Source: an uncultured Rhodospirillales bacterium
GTDB taxonomy: Bacteria; Pseudomonadota; Alphaproteobacteria; Acetobacterales; Acetobacteraceae
Assembly (NCBI GenBank): GCA_903835235.1
Contig: CAILMF010000006.1
Span: 1 to 64,000, forward strand
DNA length: 64,000 nucleotides
Direction: 5' to 3'
Shown here: positions 18,578 through 25,646 of the stretch, piece by piece
How positions within the stretch are numbered: the stretch's first letter is position 1
Layout: each line of letters begins with the position of its first letter
Program-made: the position numbers and the translations under genes
Notes under the pieces: model-generated
What the model was told of the DNA's origin: nothing
The model's input: only the letters and a program-made list of their open reading frames with translations
The model's database searches: none

Positions 18578-19378
18578 ATGGCCCACGCCCTGGGAAATGC
18601 CGCCACCCCCGTTGGCGCCCCCGCCCTGCTGCGCAACACCGCGCTGGACGCCGACGCCGTGCGCCAGGCCCGCGTGGACCTGGCCGCCTGCTTCCGCATG
18701 GCCGCGCGGATGGGCCTGCACGAGGGCATCTGCAACCACCTGAGCTTCGTGGTCCCGGGCCGGGACGACCTGTTCCTGGTCAACCCCTATGGCTGGGCGT
18801 TCAGCGAGATCACCGCCTCCCGCCTACTGGTCTGCGACTTCGACGGCAACGTCATCGCCGGGGATGGCGTGCCCGAGGCGACCGCCTTCTTCATTCACGC
18901 CCAGGTCCACAAGCACCAGCCACGCGCGAAGGCCGCCTTCCACACCCACATGCCCAACGCCACGGCGCTTGCCATGCTGGAAGGCCCGCCGCTGGCCTGG
19001 GCCGGGCAGACCGCGCTGAAATTCTACGGCCGCACCCTGGTGGACGAGAACTACAACGGCCTGGCGCTGGACAACACGGAGGGCGAGCGCATCGCCCGCG
19101 CGCTCGGCGACGCCGACATCGTCTTCATGAAGAACCACGGCGTCATGGTGCTGGGCAACACGGTGGCGGAGGCCTGGGACGACCTGTACTACCTGGAGCG
19201 CGCCTGCGAGGTGCAGCGCCTGGCCATGCAGACCGGCCGCCCGCTGAAACCGGTGCCAGCAGCCCTGGCCGCCGCCACCTACGCCCAGATGCGCGAAGGC
19301 GACCGCGAAAGCGCCCGGCTGCATTTGGAAAGCATCAAGCGCATTCTAGCCAAGGACGAACCCGACTTCATGCATTGA
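18578..19378 (+). CDS. Class II aldolase/adducin family protein
   Basis: 266-residue zinc-dependent aldolase-fold protein. The metal-binding histidines are in FHTHMPNATAL and KNHGVMVLG; EGICNHLSFVVPG matches the family N-terminal motif. Typical members are fuculose-phosphate aldolase, ribulose-phosphate epimerase or decarboxylases; the residues seen do not decide between them. ATG at 18578 follows GGAGAGCC. A 156-bp gap separates it from the divergent ModA-like gene. The next gene starts 29 bp downstream but differs strongly in base composition. Confidence 0.87.
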   Translation: MAHALGNAATPVGAPALLRNTALDADAVRQARVDLAACFRMAARMGLHEGICNHLSFVVPGRDDLFLVNPYGWAFSEITASRLLVCDFDGNVIAGDGVPEATAFFIHAQVHKHQPRAKAAFHTHMPNATALAMLEGPPLAWAGQTALKFYGRTLVDENYNGLALDNTEGERIARALGDADIVFMKNHGVMVLGNTVAEAWDDLYYLERACEVQRLAMQTGRPLKPVPAALAAATYAQMREGDRESARLHLESIKRILAKDEPDFMH

Positions 19379-19407
19379 GGCGAGGATGCAGAAGGAAGGC
19401 TGAGCAT

Positions 19408-20100
19408 ATGTCGGTTACCGCCACGGCTGTCCCTGAACGCTTGAATCCGGAGAAACTGGCCTACTGGTACTTTCGACTGAACGGGTTTCTACTGATCGAG
19501 AATTTCTATGTTCATCCGCGTACGCGCGGCGGCGCCCGAACCGATGTGGATCTGTTGGCGGTGCGCTTTCCGCACCGTGCTGAACGACTCTACGACAATC
19601 CTGAGGACATAATGGACGATGACGAGGCAAGGCTCGGCCTCAGCCGCAACTGCGTCGATGTTGTACTGGCAGAAGTCAAATCAGGCCGATGCGCTCTAAA
19701 CGGCCCCTGGACAAATCCCGGTGCCGAAAATATGCATCGCGTACTCTCAGCAATGGGATGCATACCAAAAGATCGTATTGGCTCATCATCGGCGGAAATT
19801 TACGAGAATGGCTATGTCGAAGACGGGGACTCGCTTCGCGTTCGGCTAGTTGCAGTGGGGGATAGTCCATCTGTCGAAATTACAGAACGGTTTCCACGCG
19901 TACATCAAGTCTGCTGGGATCAAGTCCTGGAATTTATCTATCAACGATTTCGAAGATACAGACACCAAAAAAGGGACGTAGATCATTGGGATCGAACAGG
20001 TCGATTGTTGAGGGAAAAGGCCGTCGCGCCTGATATGACCAAGAACGCTTTCATAAGTTGGGCGCGCGGTGCACTGAAATTAACACCTGAAGGCGCCTGA
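19408..20100 (+). CDS. Hypothetical protein with PD-(D/E)XK nuclease-like signature
   Basis: 230-residue protein not matched to a named family. The pattern RTDVDLLAV (Asp46, Asp48) followed by VVLAEVKSG (Glu89, Lys91) is the D...ExK core of PD-(D/E)XK nucleases and Holliday-junction-resolvase-like folds. The C-terminal half is basic and aromatic (VLEFIYQRFRRYRHQKRD). Start ATG 19408 is preceded by GAAGGAAGG. The gene is visibly richer in A and T than its neighbours, with codons such as ATA, TTA and AGA used freely, which suggests recent acquisition. It may act as a restriction- or repair-type nuclease; no methylase or helicase partner is adjacent. Confidence 0.75.
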   Translation: MSVTATAVPERLNPEKLAYWYFRLNGFLLIENFYVHPRTRGGARTDVDLLAVRFPHRAERLYDNPEDIMDDDEARLGLSRNCVDVVLAEVKSGRCALNGPWTNPGAENMHRVLSAMGCIPKDRIGSSSAEIYENGYVEDGDSLRVRLVAVGDSPSVEITERFPRVHQVCWDQVLEFIYQRFRRYRHQKRDVDHWDRTGRLLREKAVAPDMTKNAFISWARGALKLTPEGA

Positions 20101-20110
20101 TAAATCATTA

Positions 20111-21979
20111 CTACTCCCGCGCCACCTGCTTGGCCCGTGCCACCCGTGTGCCATCCAGGTCGGCCGCCGCCTGGGCGCGCGCCGCGGCTTCGGCCGCCGC
20201 CACCGCCTCGGACTGGCGGCGCCACATCTCCGCATACAGCCCATCGGCGGCGATCAGCACGCCATGGCTGCCGCGTTCCACAATCTGGCCGTCCTGCAGC
20301 ACGATGATCTCATCGGCCTCCACCACGGTGGAAAGCCGGTGCGCAATCACCAGCGTGGTGCGGTTGCGCGAAACGCCGCGCAGCGCCGATTGGATCTCCT
20401 GCTCGGTGCGCGTATCCAGCGCTGATGTCGCCTCATCCAGAATCAAGATGCGCGGGTTCTTCAGGATGGTGCGCGCAATCGCCACACGCTGCTTCTCGCC
20501 GCCGGAAAGCTTCAGCCCGCGCTCGCCGACCATGGTCTTGTAGCCTTCAGGCAGCTTCATGACGAAGTCATGCACCTGGGCCAGCTTGGCGGCTTCCACC
20601 ACCTCTTCCTCGGTCGCACCGGGGCGGCCATAGGCGATGTTGTAGCGGATGGTGTCGTTGAACAGCACGGTGTCCTGCGGCACCACGCCGATGGCATGGC
20701 GCAGGCTGGTCTGCACCAGGCTGCGCACATCCTGGCCGTCCACCAGAATCCGCCCACCGGTCACGTCGTAGAAGCGGAACAGCAGGCGGGAGATCGTGCT
20801 TTTGCCGGCACCGGTCGGCCCGACAATGGCCATGGTCTTGCCCGGCGGCACCTCGAAGGAAACGCCCTTCAAAATCACCCGGTCCGGCCGATAGCCGAAG
20901 CGCACATCCTCGAAGCGCAGCGCCCCCGGCCCGGCCGCCAGCGGCACAGCGTCCGGCGCATCCGCCACCTCCTGCGCCTCGTCCAGCAGCTCGAACATCG
21001 CTTCCGTGTCGGTCAGCCCCTGCTTGATCTCGCGATACGCGAAACCCAGGATGTTCAGCGGCATGTACAGCTGGATCAGGTAGGTGTTCACCAGCACGAA
21101 GTCGCCCACCGTCATCGTCTGGCCGATCACGCCCTGCGCCGCCAGCAGCATCACCAGCGTCAGCCCCACCGCGATGATCGCGGCCTGGCCGGCGTTCAGC
21201 ATGTTCAGCGTGGTCTCGCTGCGGACATAGGCGCGCTCGTAGCGCGTCAGGCTCTCGTCGTAGCGCCTGGCCTCATGCGCCTCGTTGCCGAAATACTTCA
21301 CCGTCTCGTAGTTCAGCAGGCTGTCGATTGCCTTGGTGTTGGCGTCCTGGTCCATCTCGTTCATCACCCGGCGGAAGCGCAGCCGCCAGTTGGTGAACAG
21401 CAGGGTGAAGGCGACGTAGCCGCCGATGGTCACCATGGTGACGGCGGCGAAGCTGAACTCGAACATCCCCCACAGGATGCCCGCCACCAGGAAGATCTCC
21501 ACGATGGTCGGGATGATGTTGAACAGCAGGAAGTTCAGCACGAAGGAAATGCCGCGGGTGCCGCGTTCCAGCACGCGGGAAAGCCCGCCGGTCTGCCGGT
21601 CCATGTGGTAGCGCATGGACAGCGCATGCAGGTGGTTGAACACCGAGGCCGCGATGCGCCTGGCCGCCCGCGCCTGCACCTTGGCAAACACCGCGCTGCG
21701 CAGCTCGCCAAAGGCCGAGGACGCCATGCGCAGCAGGCCATAGCCCACCACCAGCGCAATCGGCAGCGCCACCATCTCGGCGCCCTTCGGCGTCAGCGCA
21801 TCCACCGCGCGGGCATAGGCCAGCGGCACCAGCACGTTCGCCGCCTTGGCGCAGACCAGCAGCACCACCGCCAGCACCACGCGCACCCGCAGCTCCAGCT
21901 CCCCCTTCGGCCACAGCCAGGGCGCCAGGGAAACCAGGGTCGCCCAATGATTGTTCTCGGGTGGGCTTGGCTTGGCCAC
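20111..21979 (-). CDS. Atm1/HMT-type ABC exporter (fused membrane and ATPase domains)
   Basis: 622-residue half-transporter that dimerises in the inner membrane. The N-terminal domain has six predicted helices between about residues 30 and 320, with the Atm1-family signature DSLLNYETVKYFGNE. The C-terminal ATPase has GPTGAGKST (Walker A), Q-loop VPQDTVLFND, LSGGEKQRVAIARTIL, ILILDEATSALD (Walker B) and the H-loop IAHRLSTV. The bacterial relatives export glutathione-linked metals or sulfur compounds. A 40-residue Ala-rich tail follows. Convergent with the nuclease-like gene and divergent from the Nudix gene. Confidence 0.93.
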   Translation of the reverse strand: MAKPSPPENNHWATLVSLAPWLWPKGELELRVRVVLAVVLLVCAKAANVLVPLAYARAVDALTPKGAEMVALPIALVVGYGLLRMASSAFGELRSAVFAKVQARAARRIAASVFNHLHALSMRYHMDRQTGGLSRVLERGTRGISFVLNFLLFNIIPTIVEIFLVAGILWGMFEFSFAAVTMVTIGGYVAFTLLFTNWRLRFRRVMNEMDQDANTKAIDSLLNYETVKYFGNEAHEARRYDESLTRYERAYVRSETTLNMLNAGQAAIIAVGLTLVMLLAAQGVIGQTMTVGDFVLVNTYLIQLYMPLNILGFAYREIKQGLTDTEAMFELLDEAQEVADAPDAVPLAAGPGALRFEDVRFGYRPDRVILKGVSFEVPPGKTMAIVGPTGAGKSTISRLLFRFYDVTGGRILVDGQDVRSLVQTSLRHAIGVVPQDTVLFNDTIRYNIAYGRPGATEEEVVEAAKLAQVHDFVMKLPEGYKTMVGERGLKLSGGEKQRVAIARTILKNPRILILDEATSALDTRTEQEIQSALRGVSRNRTTLVIAHRLSTVVEADEIIVLQDGQIVERGSHGVLIAADGLYAEMWRRQSEAVAAAEAAARAQAAADLDGTRVARAKQVARE

Positions 21980-22082
21980 GTTCCGTCCGCTCCGCGCTTG
22001 CTGGCGCTATGTGGACCGGAACCGCGGCGCGGCAAACCCGCCATCTGGCGGGGCGGGGCTGCGCGGGGGTAAACCCCTGGGC

Positions 22083-22913
22083 ATGAACGCCTTCCGCCGC
22101 CACATCGCCGCCTGCAACAACCATCCCGGCCTGCACCTGCTGCGGCCCTGGCGCATCGGCGGCGCCCCCATGGGCTACCTGGCCCCGGCCGATGCTTCGC
22201 GGCTGGCGGCCCTGCCGGGCTGGCAGGCGGGCGCGGCGGCGCTCGACCTCGTCGCCCCGCCGGAGGCCCGCGATGCCACGCTGGCCGCCGCCGCGGCGGC
22301 GCTTGGCATCCGCAGCCGGGGCGAATTGTTCGATGTCCGCGCCACGCCGGACAGCCCCGCCCTGGCCGTGCTGGACCGCGGCGCCATCCCGCGCTTCGGC
22401 GTCATCGGCCAGGGCGTACATGTGAACGGCCTGGTGCGCCGGGCGGATGGCCTGCATGTCTGGATCGGTTGGCGCAGCAAGGCCAAGCCGGTGGCGCCGG
22501 GCCAGCTGGACAACCTGGTGGCCGGTGGCACCCCCGCCGGGCTCACCGCCTTCGCCTGCCTGGTCAAGGAAGCCGAGGAGGAGGCCAGTATCCCGGCAGA
22601 GCTCGCCCGCCAGGCCCGCCCGGTCGCCCGCATCAGCTATGTGATGCAGGTGCCGGAGGGCACCCGGCGGGACGTCATGCACGTCTTCGACCTGGACCTG
22701 CCGGAGAGCTTCACGCCGCAGCCGAACGACAACGAGGTGGAGCGCTTCGAGCTCTGGCCCATTGCCCGGCTCTTCGCCCAGGTTCGGGATGCCGGGGAGG
22801 TGAAGTTCAACGTCAACCTGGCGCTGATTGACCTGTTCCTGCGCGAGGGCCTGATCGACCCCGCCAGCGCCGAGGGCGAGGCCCTGCGCCAGGGCCTGGC
22901 CACGCCGGTATAG
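22083..22913 (+). CDS. DUF4743 plus Nudix hydrolase
   Basis: 276 residues. The N-terminal part (about 1-110; MNAFRRHIAACNNH, PRFGVIGQGVHVNGLV) matches the DUF4743 domain found before Nudix domains in thiamine-pyrophosphate-related proteins. The Nudix box appears in slightly variant form as GGTPAGLTAFACLVKEAEEEA, with Lys in place of the usual Arg of REUXEE. It is likely to hydrolyse a nucleoside-diphosphate-linked or oxidised thiamine diphosphate compound (family inference). I prefer the ATG at 22083 over the longer open frame, which runs through the promoter region of the divergent exporter. The stop codon abuts the stop of the following minus-strand gene. Confidence 0.85.
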   Translation: MNAFRRHIAACNNHPGLHLLRPWRIGGAPMGYLAPADASRLAALPGWQAGAAALDLVAPPEARDATLAAAAAALGIRSRGELFDVRATPDSPALAVLDRGAIPRFGVIGQGVHVNGLVRRADGLHVWIGWRSKAKPVAPGQLDNLVAGGTPAGLTAFACLVKEAEEEASIPAELARQARPVARISYVMQVPEGTRRDVMHVFDLDLPESFTPQPNDNEVERFELWPIARLFAQVRDAGEVKFNVNLALIDLFLREGLIDPASAEGEALRQGLATPV

Positions 22914-23267
22914 CTACCAGCCGGGCTTGTAGAGGTAGGCCGGCGGCGGCGCGTAGTAGCCGGGCGGGGCATAGCCCGGCGGGGCATAGTAGACGGGCGG
23001 CGGTGGCGGCGGCGGTGCGTAGTACACCGGCGGCGGCGGTGGCGGCGCGAAGGCCCCCGCCGCCCCGGCCGCCCGCGCCCCCAGTGCCAGGCCGCCGATG
23101 ATGCCGCCGACGATGGCGCCACCGCCGGGGCCACGGTGATGCCCGCCATGGCCGTGGCCATGGCCGCCACGATGCCAGCCCTGGGCCTGCGCGGCCGGGG
23201 CAGCGATGCCGGAGGCCATCAGTCCGGCGAGCAGGATGGCGGGGATGCGCTTGTTCATGCGGCGCAT
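22914..23267 (-). CDS. Small secreted His/Gly- and Pro/Tyr-rich protein
   Basis: 117 residues. A signal peptide ending near AQAQG is followed by a His/Gly-rich stretch (RGGHGHGHGGHHRG), a glycine-zipper-like hydrophobic segment (GGGAIVGGIIGGLALGARA) and a C-terminal low-complexity region of PPPPVYY and PPGY repeats. Such proteins occur in alphaproteobacterial envelopes and may bind metal or cell wall, but no function is established. Start may be Met1 or Met4. It converges with the Nudix gene with no spacing. Confidence 0.75.
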   Translation of the reverse strand: MRRMNKRIPAILLAGLMASGIAAPAAQAQGWHRGGHGHGHGGHHRGPGGGAIVGGIIGGLALGARAAGAAGAFAPPPPPPVYYAPPPPPPPVYYAPPGYAPPGYYAPPPAYLYKPGW

Positions 23268-23336
23268 CCTGGGCCTCGGCCGCGGCCGGATTCCGCCGGG
23301 AAAACGGCGAAATCCGGGCGGCCCATCACAGCCCCG

Positions 23337-24323
23337 CTACTGGTCCAGCACCACGCCCAGCCGCCGCGCGCGGGCCTTCCAGCGCACGTCGTCGGCCGCC
23401 ACATGGGCGATGAAGCCGGCGCGGTCGGCCGGGTCGGCCACGAAGCCGTTCGGCGTCAGGAAGGCCGCGGCCTCCGGGCTGTTGGCCACGGCATGCATCT
23501 CGGCCGCGATCCGGTTGGTGATGGGGTCGGGCGTCGCCGGCGGGGCCAGCACGCCGAACCACAGGTCGCCCACCAGGCCGAAGCCCTGCTCGGCGAAGGT
23601 TGGCACCGTGGGCGCGCCGGCGAAGCGCCCGGGGTTCACGATGCCCAGCGTCTTCACCAGGTTGCCCTGCGCCATCGCCACGCTGATCGGCAGCATGAAG
23701 GCGTCCACCTGGTTGGCGATCAGCGCCTGCACCGCCGGCGCGGCGCCCTGGAACGGCACGTGCTGCAGCTTCAGCTCGCTCTCGGCGGCGAAGGTTTCCA
23801 TCATCACCTGGCTGGTGCTGCCCACCCCCCAGCTGGAATAGGTCAGCGGCTGCGCGGCGGCGCGGGACAGTGCCACGAATTCCCGCAGGTTGCCCGCCGC
23901 CAGCCCCGGCCGCACGGCAAGGGCGAACAGCAGCCGGGCGATGCCGCCCACCAGCACGAAGCGTTCCGGCTGATAGGGCAGGCTGCGATAGACCACCGGG
24001 TTGACGCTGTGGGTATCCGCGGTGGTGAACAGCAGCGTGGTACCATCCGGTGCCGCGTTCTGCACCGCGGCCGAGCCGATGGAGGCATTGGCGCCCGGCC
24101 GGTTCTCGATCACCACCGGTTGGCCGAGGCGCGGGCTGAGCTGCTGCGCCACCCAGCGGGCCAGCACATCGGTGGCGCCGCCGGGCGGAAAGCCGACGAC
24201 CATGCGGATGGGGCGCGTCGGCGCCCATTGCTGCGCCCGGGCAAGCGGTGCGGCAAGCGGCGCGGCGGCCAGCGCCAGCCCGGTGCCAAGCAGGCCACGG
24301 CGGGCAATGCGATACTCGGTCAT
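23337..24323 (-). CDS. Bug/TctC-type substrate-binding protein 1
   Basis: 328-residue periplasmic protein of the Bug family (tripartite tricarboxylate transporter receptors), which bind small carboxylates or related metabolites. Tat-like signal IARRGLLGTG..ARA; core motifs RPIRMVVGFPPGGATDVLAR, GQPVVIENRPGANASIGS, AAPDGTTLL, SWGVGSTSQV, LQHVPFQGAAPAVQALIANQVDAF and APTVPTFAEQGF. ATG at 24323 has a strong AGGAGGG upstream; the longer open frame is not needed. Neither TctA- nor TctB-like membrane subunits are nearby. Divergent from a small plus-strand gene. Confidence 0.92.
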   Translation of the reverse strand: MTEYRIARRGLLGTGLALAAAPLAAPLARAQQWAPTRPIRMVVGFPPGGATDVLARWVAQQLSPRLGQPVVIENRPGANASIGSAAVQNAAPDGTTLLFTTADTHSVNPVVYRSLPYQPERFVLVGGIARLLFALAVRPGLAAGNLREFVALSRAAAQPLTYSSWGVGSTSQVMMETFAAESELKLQHVPFQGAAPAVQALIANQVDAFMLPISVAMAQGNLVKTLGIVNPGRFAGAPTVPTFAEQGFGLVGDLWFGVLAPPATPDPITNRIAAEMHAVANSPEAAAFLTPNGFVADPADRAGFIAHVAADDVRWKARARRLGVVLDQ

Positions 24324-24453
24324 GGAGTCCCTCCTGTTGCTGTTTGGCCCCAGCATCGCCCAGATTGCAGCCAAGTGCACCCCGTTGCGTCCACGGGGTC
24401 TTTCGCCAGGCGCCACCCCGCCCTATCTGCGGCCGGCATTACAGGAGCAGCCC

Positions 24454-24714
24454 ATGCAGATGGACCCCGAAGGCATGGCGCCCGAGGACCTGAGCCACGC
24501 CGGTTCGGTGGTGGACAAGGCGATCGAGTACATGATGGACCAGAACATCGACCCGATCTCGGTCGCTTCCGCCCTGCTGGGCGGGGCCCTTGGCCTGCTG
24601 GCGAAGACGCTGGACGACCGCGGCGTGGCCAATGTGCTGCGCAACGCCCTGGCCAGCGTGGAAAGCGGCGAGCTGCGCGCCATGCGCGAGCACCTGCCCG
24701 GCGGCGCCGGCTGA
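24454..24714 (+). CDS. Small conserved-looking helical protein
   Basis: 86 residues, no family recognised. It is acidic at the start, then appears mostly helical ([56 protein letters not shown]), with Met, Ala and Leu-rich amphipathic segments. ATG at 24454 is preceded by AGGAGCAGCCC, a good ribosome binding site, and codon use is normal for this genome, so it is probably real. It lies 127 bp upstream of rpmB in the same direction and could share its transcript. Confidence 0.6.
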   Translation: MQMDPEGMAPEDLSHAGSVVDKAIEYMMDQNIDPISVASALLGGALGLLAKTLDDRGVANVLRNALASVESGELRAMREHLPGGAG

Positions 24715-24798
24715 GATCACCCGCGGCCGACCGCGGCTTGCGGTTGACTCCCGCCGGTGGTTCCGCCATACGCCCTGCCTTCAATCGCCATCCTTTCC

Positions 24799-24819
24799 AG
24801 GCGGCCCCTCTGGCCGCCT
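24799..24819 (+). promoter_or_regulatory. Perfect hairpin in the rpmB leader
   Basis: Arms AGGCGGCC (24799-24806) and GGCCGCCT (24812-24819) with loop CCTCT form an 8-bp stem ending 22 bp before the rpmB ATG. There is no strong T-run after it. It could terminate the small upstream gene or act as a leader structure in rpmB control; the sequence does not decide. Confidence 0.35.
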
Positions 24820-24841
24820 GCGCTGTTTCGGGAACTTCATC

Positions 24842-25147
24842 ATGGCCCGCCGTTGCGGTATCACCGGGAAGGGCGTGCTGACGGGTAACAACGTCAGCCA
24901 CGCCAACAACAAGACCCGCCGTCGCTTCCTGCCCAACATGCAGGAAACCTCGTTCTTCTCGGACGTGCTGGGCACCAGCATCCGCCTGCGCCTGACGGCG
25001 AATGGCATCCGCACCATCGAGCACAATGGTGGCCTGGACGCCTTCCTGCTGGAAACGCCGAACCGGAAGCTGCCGGAAGAGGCCCAGGTGCTGAAGAACC
25101 GCATCGCCCGCGCCAAGGCGAAGAAGGAAGCCGCGGCGGCCGCCTGA
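24842..25147 (+). CDS. rpmB: 50S ribosomal protein L28
   Basis: 101-residue ribosomal protein of the large subunit. N-terminus [32 protein letters not shown] is the family hallmark (zinc-independent alphaproteobacterial form), followed by [22 protein letters not shown] and a basic Ala/Lys tail ([12 protein letters not shown]). The length is normal for alphaproteobacteria. ATG at 24842 follows GGGAAC. It is followed by tRNA-Phe. Confidence 0.97.
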   Translation: MARRCGITGKGVLTGNNVSHANNKTRRRFLPNMQETSFFSDVLGTSIRLRLTANGIRTIEHNGGLDAFLLETPNRKLPEEAQVLKNRIARAKAKKEAAAAA

Positions 25148-25233
25148 GCCCCGCGCAACATTACCAACAGGCGGTGGCCGTTGCCGGGTGGACAGCCCGG
25201 CTGGGTTCCGCTATCTCCGCCCGCCTCTGCCTT

Positions 25234-25255
25234 CGGCCCGCCTAAAAGCGGGCCG
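25234..25255 (+). terminator. Hairpin between rpmB and tRNA-Phe
   Basis: Arms CGGCCCGC (25234-25241) and GCGGGCCG (25248-25255) with loop CTAAAA form a perfect 8-bp GC stem, 10 bp before the tRNA. It probably ends the rpmB transcript, although no T-run follows. Confidence 0.45.
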
Positions 25256-25265
25256 CTGCAAATGG

Positions 25266-25341
25266 GCCCAGGTAGCTCAGTTGGTAGAGCATGCGACTGA
25301 AAATCGCAGTGTCGGTGGTTCGATTCCACTCCTGGGCACCA
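25266..25341 (+). tRNA. tRNA-Phe (anticodon GAA)
   Basis: A 76-nt cloverleaf: acceptor arms GCCCAGG (25266-25272) and CCTGGGC (25331-25337); D-arm GCTC..GAGC; anticodon stem TGCGA/TCGCA with loop CTGAAAA, anticodon GAA at 25299-25301; T-arm GTGG-TTCGATT-CCAC; discriminator A at 25338 and an encoded CCA at 25339-25341. Confidence 0.97.
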
Positions 25342-25646
25342 TCTGCCTTCCCCTGAAAACAAGCGCGTACCGCCCCTGCCGCATGCCGGCAGTGTGAGCT
25401 GACTCGCCCGTGACCCGGCCTTTGGCCGCAGCGTCGCTCGCCCTCCGCCGCGCTCCAGCTCCACCCATCAGCCTGTTTACCCCTACGGCGCCAGCCCGGC
25501 TGCGCACACAGGGCGGACACTATTTTCAACGGTGGGATGCTCGGAAAAAGAGGCAGGACAAAAATTCCGCACGAATTCGAAGTTTGTCTCAAACTTTCGA
25601 CAATCTTTTTCGGCGCATACGGCTCTCAGAAGTCAGGAGCGCCGCC
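25342..25646 (+). promoter_or_regulatory. 305-bp leader of the calpain gene with palindrome
   Basis: No gene is seen here. The right part (about 25505-25620) is AT-rich for this genome and is the likely promoter region of the calpain gene. Within it, TCGAAGTTTG (25577-25586), TCT and CAAACTTTCGA (25590-25600) form a hairpin of 10 bp with one bulged T, followed by CAATCTTTTT. Because of the T-run it could act as an attenuator-type terminator, or the palindrome could be an operator. AGGAG lies before the ATG at 25647. Confidence 0.4.

Noticed and set aside
20570-22072. 500-codon plus-strand frame opposite the Atm1-type ABC gene
   Set aside because: Shadow of the ABC exporter; the translation is His/Gln/Arg-rich and has no domain.
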